Assembly: GCA_930367215.1 (NCBI GenBank)
Contig: OV884060.1
Span: forward strand, 204,045,253-204,109,252
DNA from: Pollenia angustigena
Lineage: Eukaryota > Arthropoda > Insecta > Diptera > Polleniidae
Length of the DNA stretch: 64,000 nucleotides
Direction of reading: 5' to 3'
The position numbers were made by a program, and so were the translations under genes. Positions 21,037 to 31,710 of the stretch are shown in pieces; position 1 is the stretch's first letter, and each line of letters starts with the position of its first letter. The notes below the pieces were generated by a model. It had not been told where the DNA came from, ran no database searches, and worked only from the letters and a program-made list of their open reading frames with translations.

Positions 21037-22305
21037 AAGTAAGAGTGCTATATTCGGCTGTGCCGAATCTTATATACCCTTTACCATTGTGCGAGTAGAA
21101 TACAGAGCAACTAAATAATTTTTACATATACATACATACATATTTGCAATACTTAAAACTTCATTATAAATGAAATTTAAAAAGCGGAAACTGGTAAATA
21201 TTTTTTTTAAAATCGTTTTTAGAACATAAAAATATAAAAAAATTTATTTTTAAAAAACCAAGATTCGAACCAGGGAACTCACAGTTTCTAACTTAACACA
21301 ACCCCTAGACAACTGAACCATGAAGGAACGCTGTTTAAATATTATTAAAATAAAATATGGACCGTTTACTGTTTACAACAAGAAGACACGACAGCCGGAT
21401 TTGAACTTCGCTTTTCATAAGGACCCAGAATATATATACTTTATAGGGTGTAGGACCTTCGGTGAAGGGTATAAAAAACAAACTTATAAAAAAGAGTAAT
21501 TTTTGGGATTTCAGTATTTTGGTCATAACTATGCTATTTCTTAACCGATTTGACAGATTTATATGCGTGATTTATATACGTGTTAAAGAAGAAATTTGCC
21601 AGTTATTTTGGTTATAAAACTTGGACTCGGGAAGATCTATGGTTCCTGAAAATGGGTATTTTTCATAATAACTTCTTCGTATCTAAACCGATTTTCCCGA
21701 GATTTTCAGAAAATATTTTCTATTAAAAATTTCCGATCTTTTGATATATAACAGGTAATCATAGGTCATATTATACTCAAAAAATTCAGGTTTTTATACA
21801 ATTTTTAATACTTTTTGTATGGGAGGTACCACGCCCACTTCTCCAATCCCGCCCACATCTGTGGGATGGTGTGTATTTATAACATAAATGTTTGTACCTA
21901 ATTTGAAAACTTTGGCTCTTGCCGTTCTCCAGATATACAGAACAAAGTAATAAAAATACAACAACCACAAGGGATTTTTTGGAAAAATTAGAGGCAGTCG
22001 TGGTTTTTTGGTCATATCTTAGCCATTGTTGGACTGATCTGGCTGAATTTCAATAGCAAGAAATGGTGGGATATATGTGACATAAATGTAAAACAACCTA
22101 GCCGCTATCATGTCTGGAGTCTCCGGAAAACACATCAAACGTAAGACGGATAGACGGACGGACATCGTTAAATCAACTTCTCTCCTCATAAGGACCCAGA
22201 ATATATATACTTTATATGGTCTAAGATCACCATTGTAGAAATTACAAACGGAATGACAAACTTATATATACCCTTTTCCACCTGTGGTGAAGGGTATAAT
22301 ACTAC
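21037..22305. repeat. Helentron/DINE-like repeat(s) with terminal hairpins
   Basis: The start is AAGTAAGAGTGCTATATTCG followed by CCGAATCTTATATACCC. One hairpin ends near 21475 (CCTTCGGTGAAGGGTAT) and another near 22299 (ATACCCTTTTCCACC / GGTGAAGGGTAT), so two units are probably joined. GGGAGGTACCACGCCCAC at about 21821 is a phrase shared with the copy at 30950. These are marks of the Helentron/DINE group of flies by general knowledge; the assignment was not tested. It interrupts the hAT relic. Confidence 0.5.
21255..21335 (-). ncRNA. tRNA-like (SINE head or tRNA pseudogene) sequence
   Basis: On the minus strand, CATGGTTCAGTTGTCTAGGGG (A-box/D-arm-like) is followed about 45 bases later by CCTGGTTCGAATCTTGG (B-box/T-arm-like) and then a run of T. 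This looks like a tRNA-derived Pol III promoter. Acceptor-stem pairing is not convincing, so a functional tRNA is unlikely. Confidence 0.4.
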
Positions 22306-22307
22306 TA

Positions 22308-22478
22308 ATACTACATTTACATTAGGCCGAAATCTTGTAGATTTGACAATTTTTGTTTTGTCTTTTTTTTAAATGCCATTTTTTCTTATGCAGGGAAGTA
22401 TTTTTTAGTGCTAGTCAAAAACAACTAGATTTGGCTCTCGTAAGTACTAGATTTGGCGTAGGTGTAAATGTAGTATAA
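22308..22478. mobile_element. Small MITE with ACTACATTTACA termini
   Basis: ACTACATTTACATTAGGCC at about 22310 is inverted at about 22457 (GGCGTAGGTGTAAATGTAGT). The element of roughly 170 bp has no coding sequence. It sits between the Helentron-like repeat and the 3' piece of the hAT relic. Confidence 0.5.
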
Positions 22479-23261
22479 GATCTAAACTTGGGCCTGATCT
22501 ATCAGATAACGTTGTAGATGCTTTAATAAACTGTGATGAAGATATATACCCAAATCTAAGAAAAATATTTCACATTTTCGTTTAAATGCTCGTCAGTAAA
22601 GCTACGAGCGGGAGGTCATTTCCTACCCTTCGTCGAATAAAAACATGGCTCGGATCAACAATGACAGAAGATAGACTGTTCTATATAAATTTGCCTCACA
22701 AGGAAATCATAAATTGCTTATTTATAAATATGAATGTATATTGAACTGATCTTATATTTTATTTAACCTTTTTGTTGAGTTTTTTTAATTAGGGTAATGA
22801 CTTTTTTTGGACAAAATTTCTTCATCCCACCACGCGATGGGCAATTTAGTATTGATAATAAAAATTGGCCAAAAAAGTTTCCGCACCAAATGCAATTTCT
22901 AAAGCACCACAAAAAAGAAATTTTTTTTTTTTAATTTCCATACACATATATGGTACATTTATTGTTTATATATGCTATATATTTTAGCCCCCATATTCAT
23001 TAATGATTATAAAATTTAATAAACGTTTATTAAGGAAAATTTTCATAGAAAATATGGGTTTCAAGCCTTTATTATATTTAAAATATTTTTGTGAATACAG
23101 GCATAAATACATAAAATAAGCAAATGTATAACAAAAATGTAAAGCTATATTTTTGGGTTTAATGAAATAAATTTTAAGTTTAAAGTGCGAGTTGATTTAC
23201 ATAATGGAAAAATATCTTGTGCAACTTTAATAGCTAGTTCCGCGCATATATTACTACGCTG

Positions 23262-24397
23262 CACATAGGGGTTTTTTGCCAATCTAGCCGGACATTAAGC
23301 AACAAATTTAATTTAAGAAATGTAAAAATTTAAGTACGCAGCACGACAGATAACAAAGTTCTGCATCGTATAGTGAGACTTTTGCTTGAGAGATTTGGTT
23401 TTGGGACACTGTTAAAACCAGGAAAGTTGATTAAACTGCATGCGTGTTCATTGACTTTTTACGGTTTTGGGAGGTTTACAATATATTTTTTTGTAGATAA
23501 ACGAATAAAGATTTTACATTGATTTTGTGAAAGACTATATAAACAGCTAATTATGAAAATTTTTAGAAAAATTTTATTAGAAGTTTTTATGATAAAAAAA
23601 TTAGTTCGAAATTAAATAAAACGATTTTTTTGTTCACTTTTTTGTAAAAAAAAAAAAAATTTAAAAGGTTTTTGAAGGTGAAGCCCGCTGAGTTCTTAAA
23701 AATGTTATACATCACGATAAAATTTGAAATCTCTACTTTTAAATTAAAAAAAAACGTTGCGCGTTGTTGCGCCATTTTTTTTTTATGATTTTTTGAAAAT
23801 TTAACCTTTTTTCTGTTTTTGCTCATCTTGCATAGGTACATATGATAGAAACCCTTCGTCAGTCATAAAATGTTTTGGTTGTACGTAGATGTTTTTTATT
23901 TAAATTATAACATCTAAGACTAATATTACCTGTGTAAAAAAGGGATGTGCGAAACAATGGAGGTATACCTCCCCCTACCCATAAAAGTTCAAAAATTTAA
24001 TTTTTATAGTATTAAGGCGTTAGTAATCTATTTCTTTTAATATTAAAATTTTTTTTAAATATTATTTTATGTAACCGCCCTCAAAAGGGGGTGGGGGCGA
24101 AAAGTGTAATTTTAGGGTTTTTAACTTTTGCCAACGTTAAAAGTTGCATTTGCCAAACAAAAGTATGGGAAAACTTTAAAAAAAATTGCGTTTTTCAGAG
24201 GTTGGATTAGTTCTTCTAGGGAGAACCTTTTCCTCCTTGGTCCGATTTGATTTATTTTTGAGGTTTACCTGCCTATTACAATATCACATATTTCTGCCAA
24301 GTTTCATCGATCTAGGGGCACTCAATAACTTTTAAGAAGCAATATAAGCTAAAACATAAAGTAATGTCCGGCTAGATTGGCAAAAAACCCCTATGTG
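23262..24397. mobile_element. Transib-like non-autonomous element, CACATAGGGG ends, 5-bp duplication
   Basis: The termini are perfect inverted repeats of 36 bp (left CACATAGGGGTTTTTTGCCA..., right its exact inverse ending CCCCTATGTG). CGCTG occurs directly outside both ends (23257-23261, 24398-24402), a 5-bp GC-rich duplication. Transib elements, relatives of RAG1, are known for CAC-starting termini and 5-bp C...G target duplications, so this is the best-fitting superfamily. No transposase is visible; the 1136-bp interior is AT-rich. A CACTA/Chapaev-type element is less likely given the 5-bp duplication. Confidence 0.75.
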
Positions 24398-25022
24398 CGC
24401 TGCTGAAAATTATCACCGTTTCATATATCCGCCAAACAACTCATCTTTCACAACATCTATCATTTGCCATTAAAATTTATTTAATTAAAAAAACCGCGAG
24501 GAGGCCTCCGTACTTCTTCCTTTTCCCGCTGGGAATAAAAGAAGCCATAACCTTACACACATATTATGCCAATGTATTCAAATAAATATATGCACATTCA
24601 ACAATTCAAAAATTATTCGAATATTTTTTGTAACATTGCTCTCTCTAACGGGTCATTCCAATGTTTTGTTATTTATGAATGACTCAAATTCATTTATAGT
24701 AAACAAGTTTTTTATTCAATTCATTCTCTCTTATTTTTGTATATGTACGTTTACGTATCCGCAACATTTACGTAAGAGTAACTGAACAACCTAAACAAAA
24801 GCGGCAAGCGTTTTTTTAAATATGAAAATTTTATACAATTTCAATAAAACAAACCGACATAGCGATCTGTCAAATAAGATTTATCAGCCGGGTGGTTTCT
24901 AATTCGCATTCTAATGGTTTGTTTCGTATAAATTGTATGGAAATGAGAAGTTTTGACATACAAAAAACGCTTCCGCTCTTATTTAGGTAGCTTAGTAACG
25001 AGGCCTTTACTCTTTTCTTATA

Positions 25023-25949
25023 ATGGGTAATTTTTTAGCTATTATCGTTTTGGCAACACTAGTTTAAACAGTTGACGCACTTTTCATGTTTTGTTTCACT
25101 GTCAAACATCTTCAGTTTGGTCTTAAATTTAACCATGAATCGTCTTAGAAACGAACAACGCTTGCAAATTATTGAATTTTATTATTAAAATGCGTGCTCT
25201 GTTAAGAAAGTTCATCGCGCGCTTCTTGTGTTGAGCGACGAAGCTCATTTTTGGCTCAATGGGTACGTTAATAAGCAGAATTGTCGATTTTGGAGTGAAG
25301 ATTAGCCAGAAGCATTGCAAGAGCTACCAATGCATCCAAAAAAGTATCAGTTTGGTGCGGTTTATGGGCTGGCGGCATCATTGGACCGTTCTTCTTCAAA
25401 GATGATGCGAATTGTAACGTAACTGTGAATAATGAGCGCTACCGTGAGATGATATCGCACTTTTTTGTGCCCAAAATGCAAGAGCTTGACTTGCATGACA
25501 TGTGGTTTCAACAAGACGGTGCCACATGCCACACAGCACGCTTAACAATGGACTTATTGAGAGGTGAGTTCGGTGAACATTTTATTTCACGTTCGGGACC
25601 GGTCAATTGGCCGCCTAGATCATGCGATTTAACGCCTTTAGACTATTTTTTGTGGGGCTATGTTAGAGTTCATGTATATACACACATGCCCGCTTCAATT
25701 GACGCATTGGAAGACAACATTGAAGCATTTATTCATGAGATACCGGCCGAAATGTTGGAAAGACTATGCCAAAATTGGACTTAGCGGATGTACCATTTAA
25801 GGCACAGTCAAGGTCAATATTTGCATGAAATAATCTTCAAATATTAAATTATATGGGCCGTACTATCGATTCAAATAAAGATTTCATGCATTTTTCTAAT
25901 TTTATGTGTTTTTTTTTAACTTTCCTATAGCTCTTAAAAAATCACCCTA
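25023..25949 (+). mobile_element. DD41D (rosa-like) mariner deletion derivative, copy 1
   Basis: The terminal repeats read GGGTAATTTTTTAGCTAT (left) and AGCTCTTAAAAAATCACCC (right), near TA. The decayed transposase starts at 25135 (MNRLRNEQRLQIIEFYY, then a stop), runs to KVHRALLV and jumps directly to LSDEAHFWLNG: the middle of the helix-turn-helix and linker region is missing. The C-terminal part (25425-25784) is open and has FQQDGATCHTA and TPLDYFLWGYV. There are 41 residues between the second and third catalytic aspartates, which fits the DD41D group of Tc1/mariner. A premature stop and frameshift make it inactive. Confidence 0.85.
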
Positions 25950-26040
25950 TATTTTTAAATGTTTAATATTTGAGTAAATGTTGTGCACTTTAAATAAAGG
26001 CAAATAAGTGAATTACTCAAAGCAGACCTCTAGTAGGAAC

Positions 26041-27050
26041 TACTAGTATTTTATGAAGATTCAATTAAAAAATAATGAGTAAAAAAGGCCGAAAAAGAAA
26101 ACAGATCATTTTCAAAATTTATATGCTTTATGTTTAAATTTTAGCTCTTGTTACTTGTAAGTTTTGTGAAAAAATATAAAAAAACGTTTTGTACTTCGTT
26201 GAACTGTTCGCATTATCAGCAAACATACATTTTTTATCAGCCAATACGTAAAAATGCAACCATACGGTTACGTAAGAGTACCTATTAATACATAAGCTTG
26301 ATAAGAAAAACCAAACAGCTGATCCGCAACGTACACGTTTACGTAAGAGTAACGAGACACTCACCTGTATAGACATTGGTCGTTGCAGCCATAGTTCAAA
26401 TCCCGGCTCTGTAAAATTGTTTTTCCCTTATGAAAATCTCTCTGCTTACAAAATATGTAGTTGCTGTGTAGTAAAAAATGCTTTCAAATGGGGGTATCCC
26501 TTTGTAAAACAAATTTGGACTATAGTTGAAAGGTAAGATTATACTTATACTTTTTCAAAACCTGTTTCACTCTAAGGCTGTGTTTTTTAGATCTCAGTTA
26601 AACTAGGTTTAGTTAATCCGAAAACAGATGTATACCGCCATTACCAAGTTTGTGTACAAAACTTTGACGAAACAGCTTAGCTTTGCTTAAAAAGTTGGTC
26701 TTTAATGAAATAACAAAAAAAAAAAAAAAAAATTACATTCGCCGGAAAAATCCGAAGTTTAGACTTCGTTAAACGAGGTTTAAACTTAATATACATATCA
26801 AAAACCCGACCTAAGAAACAGAAGGTTGAGGACGAAGGGTGTAGAGTGAACAATGTAGCCGGAAATGTAAAATCAAGCACCAATGTAAAATCCCTCGAAA
26901 TAAATTTTGTATAGAATTTTAAAATTGTGGCTTGCAACAAAAAACCTAAATGTCTAAACGCTAAAAGAAAATACATTTGAATATTGTGCAAGGTTTTGTC
27001 GCATAGTCGGAAACAGATATAAATAGTGTTTAACGAAATTTCTTGAAAAT
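26041..27050. other. Intron DNA with little recognised; possible B-box near 26385
   Basis: TTACGTAAGAGTA occurs at about 26267 and 26339 (and at 24770 on the other side), so dispersed repeat is present. CATAGTTCAAATCCCGGCT near 26388 resembles a tRNA T-arm and may be another tRNA-derived fragment. The 125-codon minus frame at 26677-27054 is hydrophobic and F/L-rich, with no domain and no splice context; I do not call it a gene. Confidence 0.35.
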
Positions 27051-27315
27051 GCACGTCACTTGCAGTGTTGCCAGAACTTTTAGAGGTAAAATCAGCAAAA
27101 AACCATAATTTTTCATCAAAAAATCTGCAAAATCTGCGTCAATATTTTAAAAATGTTTATATAATTTTTTTATAACGGTACCTTTTGTGACCATGAAATT
27201 TTAGGAGATGATGCAAGTGTTGCCAATAAAGCCATTTATTAAAAAAAACGAAAATTTAAAATCATGTCGCTTGAGTTATTTTCGCGGTTAGGGCTCGATA
27301 TGAATAGGTTGGTAT

Positions 27316-29357
27316 TAGGGTTTCTAATTTCCCGGACTTTTCTATTCCCGTGAAACGAAACAAAAAAATCTTATTTCCAGGAATCCTGGTATTCTTTTAA
27401 TAAACCAATGATTTCATTGAATGAGTTCAAGACAAAAGTTTTTTCTTTTTTAAATAAATCCACACGTATTAAACAGTGTAAAAAAATAGCTTTATTAATT
27501 CCACAGAAAACCAAAACAAAAATTGTTACATTTATATGTACATGCATATTATATATGTATGTATGGTATATATTTATTTTTTTTTTTTTGGAGGTCACGA
27601 ATTATTAAAACTTAGTAATATTTACTAGTTATGTATTATTAAGAGCAACTTGGTAAAATTAATTTTCTTTAAAAATTTTTTTTAGTATTATTAAAGCATT
27701 TAAAAGCTCATCGGAGATTCTATTTATGGGTGATTTTTTAAGAGCTATAGGAAAGTTAAAAAAAAAACACATAAAATTCAGAAAAATGCATGAAATCTTT
27801 ATTTGAATCGATAGTACGGTCCATATAATTTACGGCCATTTTCACTAAGGTCGGTTACGGAACTTTAATTGAAAGTTAGTTTTAACCGAACTTGGTGAAA
27901 TTGGCCGCAAATGTTTGAAGATTATTTCATGCAAATGTTGACCGTGACTGCGCCTCAAGTGGTCCGTCCGCTAAGTCCAATTTTGGTATATTCTTTCCAA
28001 CATTTCGGCCAGTATCTCATGAATAAATGATTCAATGTTGTCTTCCAATGCATCAATTGACATGTGTGCATAGATATGAGCTTTAACATAGCCCCACAAA
28101 AAATAGTCTTAAGGCGTTAAATCGCACGATCTAGGCGGCCAATTGACCGGTCCCGAACGTGAAATAAAATGTTCACCGAACTCGCCTCTCAATAAGTCCA
28201 TTGTTAAGCGTGCTGTGTGGCATGTGGCACCGTCTTGTTGAAACCACATGTCAAGCTCTTGCACAAGTCAAGCTCTTGCATTTTGGGCAAAAAAAAGTTG
28301 GATATCATTTCATGGTAGCGCTCACCATTCACAGTTACGTTACGATTCGCATCATCTTTGAAGAAGTACGGTCCAATGATGCCACCAGCCCATAAACCGC
28401 ACCAAACTGTGACTTTTTCGGATGCATTGGTAGCTCTTGCAATGCTTCTGGCTGATCTTGACTCCAAAATCGGCAATTCTGCTTATTAACGTACCCATTG
28501 AGCCAAAAATGAGCTTCGTCGCTGAACACAAGAAGCGCGCGATGAACTTTCTTAACAGAGCACGCATTTTGATAATAAAATTCAATCATTTGCAAGCGTT
28601 GTTCGTTTGTAAGTCGATTCATGGTAAAATTATAGACCAAACTGAAGATGTTTAACAGTGAAACAAAACACGAAACGTGCGTCAGCTGTTTAAACCAGTT
28701 TTGCCAAAAAGATAATAGCTAAAAAATCATGCGATGTAATCCTTGTTGATATGTATACTGCCTGCTACCGAAAACGCTTTCTACATATGTTTGTTTTATG
28801 GTAAGAACCGCATCATACAAAGATTACAAATTTGTTGGCCTGTTACCCGTGACTTTATAGACGTCAAATTATTTTTTTAAGATATTTTAAGGCTTTTGTA
28901 TTTTCTTTACATTTATTTTTTTAGAATTTGTAGATGGTTCATCATCTGGTGTTGGTGATGGTGTATCTATTGTAAATTGATATTTTAGTACAAAATTATT
29001 TTTTATTACAAAAAAAATATTTGAACAATTTTTATTTTTAAGTACAATTTTTTCAAAGCCAACATATTTAAAAAATTAATTACAAATTAATTAATATAAG
29101 CAAAGTAACTACATTTTCATTTTCTACTTTAAGAAACTTTTTAGACATTTCATCAGCAATTAAAAAGACCGTTGATTTATTGGTAGGAAAAATAGTTCGA
29201 TTTGTAGGTAGTTTTTAGTAATTTTAGTAAAGAATGTGTTTTTATTGCTCGTTTTTGATTTTAACGATGCCAACAAATTAAAATTTCAAAAAATTTAAGT
29301 TGAAATTCCCGAATATTCCCGGGATTCGCATGAATTCTTTCCCGCGTAGAAACTCTA
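27316..29357. mobile_element. hAT-type element with TAGGGTTTCTA ends and perfect 8-bp duplication (middle shell)
   Basis: Left TAGGGTTTCTAATTTCCCGG and right TTTCCCGCGTAGAAACTCTA are inverted. GTTGGTAT lies exactly outside both ends (27308-27315, 29358-29365). Subterminal CCCGGGA words link it to the elements at 11041 and 53775. No transposase remains apart from the inserted mariner. Confidence 0.8.
27728..28732 (-). mobile_element. DD41D (rosa-like) mariner deletion derivative, copy 2
   Basis: Minus-strand element with left terminus GGGTGATTTTTTAAGAGCTA and right AGCTAAAAAATCATGC. The coding region starts at 28622 (MNRLTNEQRLQMIEFYYQN), runs to KVHRALLV and jumps to FSDEAHFWLNGYVN, the same junction as in copy 1. 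VTVWCGLWAGGIIGPYF and VTVNGERYHEMI are readable; frameshifts interrupt it. A stretch at 27837-27895 (TTACGGCCATTTTCACTAAGG) is not in the other copies and may be a small later insertion. Inactive. Confidence 0.85.
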
Positions 29358-29664
29358 GTTGGTATATATGCATACTATTTCGTGTAAAATCAGGTGATAT
29401 AAGTCCGGCGATAGTAAAGTGTCAAGACAATGCAAATTTTTAAGTTATCTTTTGTGTATAAAATTCCTACTCACGAATCTATTTCCATACGGTTCTTCCA
29501 TGAATGGTTGAAATATTTCGTTTATCAATGCAAGAAGCGGAAATAGTACAAACATAATTGAAAATGTAAAGAAAAATCTGCAATTTTAAACCAAAAATCT
29601 TCAAATCTGCATTTTAACGATTTTGGGATATAAAATCTGCATTTCTGGCATCACTGGTTACTTT

Positions 29665-30720
29665 GTACGACAAACGCTTGCTGGGCATGTTTAGAAAAAA
29701 CTGCCATTAAACATGTTATTAAACTTTCAACATTTTGGTGCACATTTCAAAAATTAATTAAATAAATAATTAGACACTTAATATGTAACTATACTTTATA
29801 CACACACAAAATGTACATACATATGTATGTATTTTGTAATTCATTCAATGTCACTTAAAATGTAAAAGGAAAATTTAAAAATTTTTTCTCGTTATTTTCT
29901 GTTTTGTTAATTTTTAAAAACAAATTTGTTAGTTGTTTCCTCTTGCTTTTTTTTAACTTTAGACGTCATTTTTATTAGTAAACTGGCCCCTTTCGTGTTT
30001 TCCACCCAGAACCCCTTTTGCAAAAAGTTGTCGTCTGTTAGATAATGTATGTTTGTATGAATGTTGTTTGTTGTGCGTTGCATTTGTAAGACAGAGTTTG
30101 TATTTATGTATGTATGTATGTTTATAGCAGATACGTACATACATACATACATATGTATGTATGATGTTCGTTGCCTCGTATTCAATTGATCTTATATGGC
30201 ATTAAAAAATAACATAAAATAAATTAACTGTAATAAAATCATATTTAATGAATCATTTATTGCAATTTGCAACAAAGATACAACAAACAAAAGCTCACAA
30301 GCACTGAGAACAAGTCATGATCAAGTCGGATCAGTTTTACATATCTTACAAAGTGTCCTTATAATGTGTCAAAAATTATTAATACATACATAATTGTTTA
30401 TTTGTATATACATTTTTTTTAATTTTTTTTTATAATTTCTTTATAGTTTTGCATATACATATGTATATATGTTTGTATGTAAGTAGTAAAGTTATCGTTG
30501 ATATTAAAATATAAATATATTTGGCTAATTATGAAAAAAATTTTATTATGATTTAAGGTTATGAGTAGTTTCGGTATTTATGTATGTATTGTATTAAGTT
30601 CATCATTTCGAAATTTAAATAATTATTTTATTTTAAAATATGCGTTGTTTTTAATGGATGACCTTTTTATATTTAAACAATAATCTTTTTGGCAATTTTT
30701 ATCAAAAAAAAAAAAAAAAA
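29665..30720. other. Low-complexity intron DNA with (TACA)n/(TATG)n microsatellites
   Basis: Repeats of TACATACA/TATGTATG occur at about 29815-29832, 30108-30160 and 30458-30480. The minus frames at 29907-30185 are tyrosine/histidine-rich because of these repeats and are not a gene. Confidence 0.5.
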
Positions 30721-30723
30721 AAC

Positions 30724-31002
30724 AAGTAAGAGTGATTTATTCGGCTATTCCGAATCTTATAAGCCCTTTACCATGAGTTATAAAAATACCGTTCTTAAGA
30801 TATAAATAAATAAATCTATTTTTGGGCAAAGCGCACTTCACCAATTCCGCCCACATTTTGTCGGATGTTGTGCATTGATAACCAAAATGTTCGTACCTTA
30901 GTTTGGCTCTTGACATTCTCAAGATATACATAATTCTATATTGTCTTCGTACGGGAGGTGCCACGCCCACTCCTCCAATTTCGTCCAATTTTTAGAGTGA
31001 TT
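30724..31002. repeat. Helentron/DINE-like repeat, left part, interrupted by a LINE
   Basis: AAGTAAGAGTGATTTATTCGG and CCGAATCTTATAAGCCC match the start of the repeat at 21037. GGGAGGTGCCACGCCCACTC at about 30952 matches 21821. The match continues after the LINE insertion at about 31711 (TGTGTATTTATAACC against 21869). Confidence 0.55.
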
Positions 31003-31700
31003 GAGTTGGCAAGACAGGGAGGGTTGAGTTGGCAAGACAGGGCTCGGAGATGGAGGATCCGGACTGTATGGAGTCAGTTAGGCCTTCAATGGGCTTCTTC
31101 TTTGGAAGGATCAGGGAATGGATTCTGGGCGCGACCAACCGGGCCTGGGAATCAAGGGCACTGTGGCCGGTACTTAGGTAGTCCGATTCGGAGTCGCTGC
31201 TGGGCAGGAGTAGGGTCTGTGTTAGGTTCATGATAGGGGTTATCACGGGCCACTGTATGTTAGGTAGGATGGCGGTGAGATTGGGATCCGACTTATCGGA
31301 TGTGTGCAGGTTGTGTGAGGACCCGGAGGAGCTGGAGACAGTTGAGCACATTCTGTGTCACTGTCCAAGGCCCTAGGGCAGCAGTCTGAGGTGGCTGGGC
31401 AGTAGATTCCTGGGCGAATTTTGGGTGTTTCAGGTTGTGGACTCGAGGGTCTGATAGGATTCGTAATGGGGATGACCTGGCTGCGCGAGAGGAGATGGGG
31501 TGCTGGCCGCACGTAGGACGAATTTTGGTTTGATCTGTTACTATCTATCTTTCGAATCTTATGCTGTCGTTCTTTATTTCATCTACTTTCCTCTTTTTCG
31601 CTTGTCTTTTCCTAAATTAGGCGTTACAATGGACCATATTGGTATCTGGTTGAAGGAGTGAAGAAAACTTCAAACCAGCCTTTCTACCTACCTACCTACC
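31003..31700 (+). mobile_element. 5'-truncated LINE 3' end (decayed), same clade as 43774-44907
   Basis: A GC-richer island. CRLCEDPEELETVEHILCHC at about 31302-31361 is the cysteine/histidine motif found at the end of Jockey/I/LOA-type ORF2. The 3' UTR phrase ACAATGGACCATATTGG matches ACAATGGATCGTATTGG of the LINE at 44838. The tail is a short (CTAC)4 tandem instead of poly-A. Flanks AGAGTGATT (about 30994-31002) and AGAGAGATT (about 31702-31710) differ by one base and look like the target duplication. Several stops make it dead. The opening GAGTTGGCAAGACAGG is duplicated. Confidence 0.75.
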
Positions 31701-31710
31701 TAGAGAGATT

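Larger units (their letters stand above)
19620..22745 (+). pseudogene. Decayed hAT transposase (ZMYM/DUF4371-like) relic
   Basis: Pieces in three frames resemble a hAT transposase. ILSAIPIVTQPLSIILQKQD (20628-20687 region) and EKRNKAEEQFNAIF resemble the central all-alpha part. A block near 22590-22680 (ATSGRSFPTLRRIKTWLGST) resembles the hAT C-terminal dimerisation domain (SxERxFSxLRRIKTxLRSTM). Frameshifts and stops are many, and 21037-22478 is interrupted by other repeats. A candidate left terminus lies near 19628 (GGCGCGGATTCAGGGG, hAT-like), but no matching right terminus was found. Confidence 0.7.
19376..26032. mobile_element. Composite hAT-type element, 6.66 kb, with perfect 8-bp duplication
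   Basis: The termini TAGAGGTCTGC (left) and GCAGACCTCTA (right) are inverted. GTAGGAAC occurs immediately outside both (19368-19375, 26033-26040). An 8-bp duplication with a TAGAGG... end fits hAT. Subterminal motifs such as TGAGTAAAATATTCAAAT (about 19529) and ATTTGAGTAAATG (about 25969) occur at both ends. Most of the interior consists of later insertions: a second hAT relic from about 19620, Helentron-like repeats, a small MITE, a Transib-like element and a mariner derivative. The original element was probably only 1-2 kb. Confidence 0.85.
27063..29656. mobile_element. hAT-type element with CAGTGTTGCCAGA ends (outer shell of a triple nest)
   Basis: Left terminus CAGTGTTGCCAGAA and right terminus TTCTGGCATCACTG form the classical CAGTG(T/A)TGCCA hAT-like terminal repeat, with further subterminal similarity (AAAATCTGCA-type words on both sides). 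Flanks are GTCACTTG (27055-27062) and GTTACTTT (29657-29664), six of eight identical, an aged 8-bp duplication. A younger hAT-type element, itself containing a mariner, fills most of the interior. Confidence 0.75.

Noticed and set aside
20298..21042. Three overlapping frames, possible new gene
   Set aside because: They are frame-shifted parts of one hAT transposase relic, confirmed by the C-terminal dimerisation block further downstream.
21255..21335. Functional tRNA gene
   Set aside because: A- and B-box-like words are present, but the acceptor stem and anticodon arm do not pair convincingly; kept only as tRNA-like.
26677..27054. 125-codon minus frame, longest non-exonic frame in its region
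   Set aside because: Hydrophobic, low-complexity composition, no known domain, no splice sites in phase with the muscle gene, no homologous copy elsewhere in the window.
30992..31512. Long proline/serine-rich frames on the minus strand
   Set aside because: Shadow of the decayed GC-rich LINE on the plus strand.
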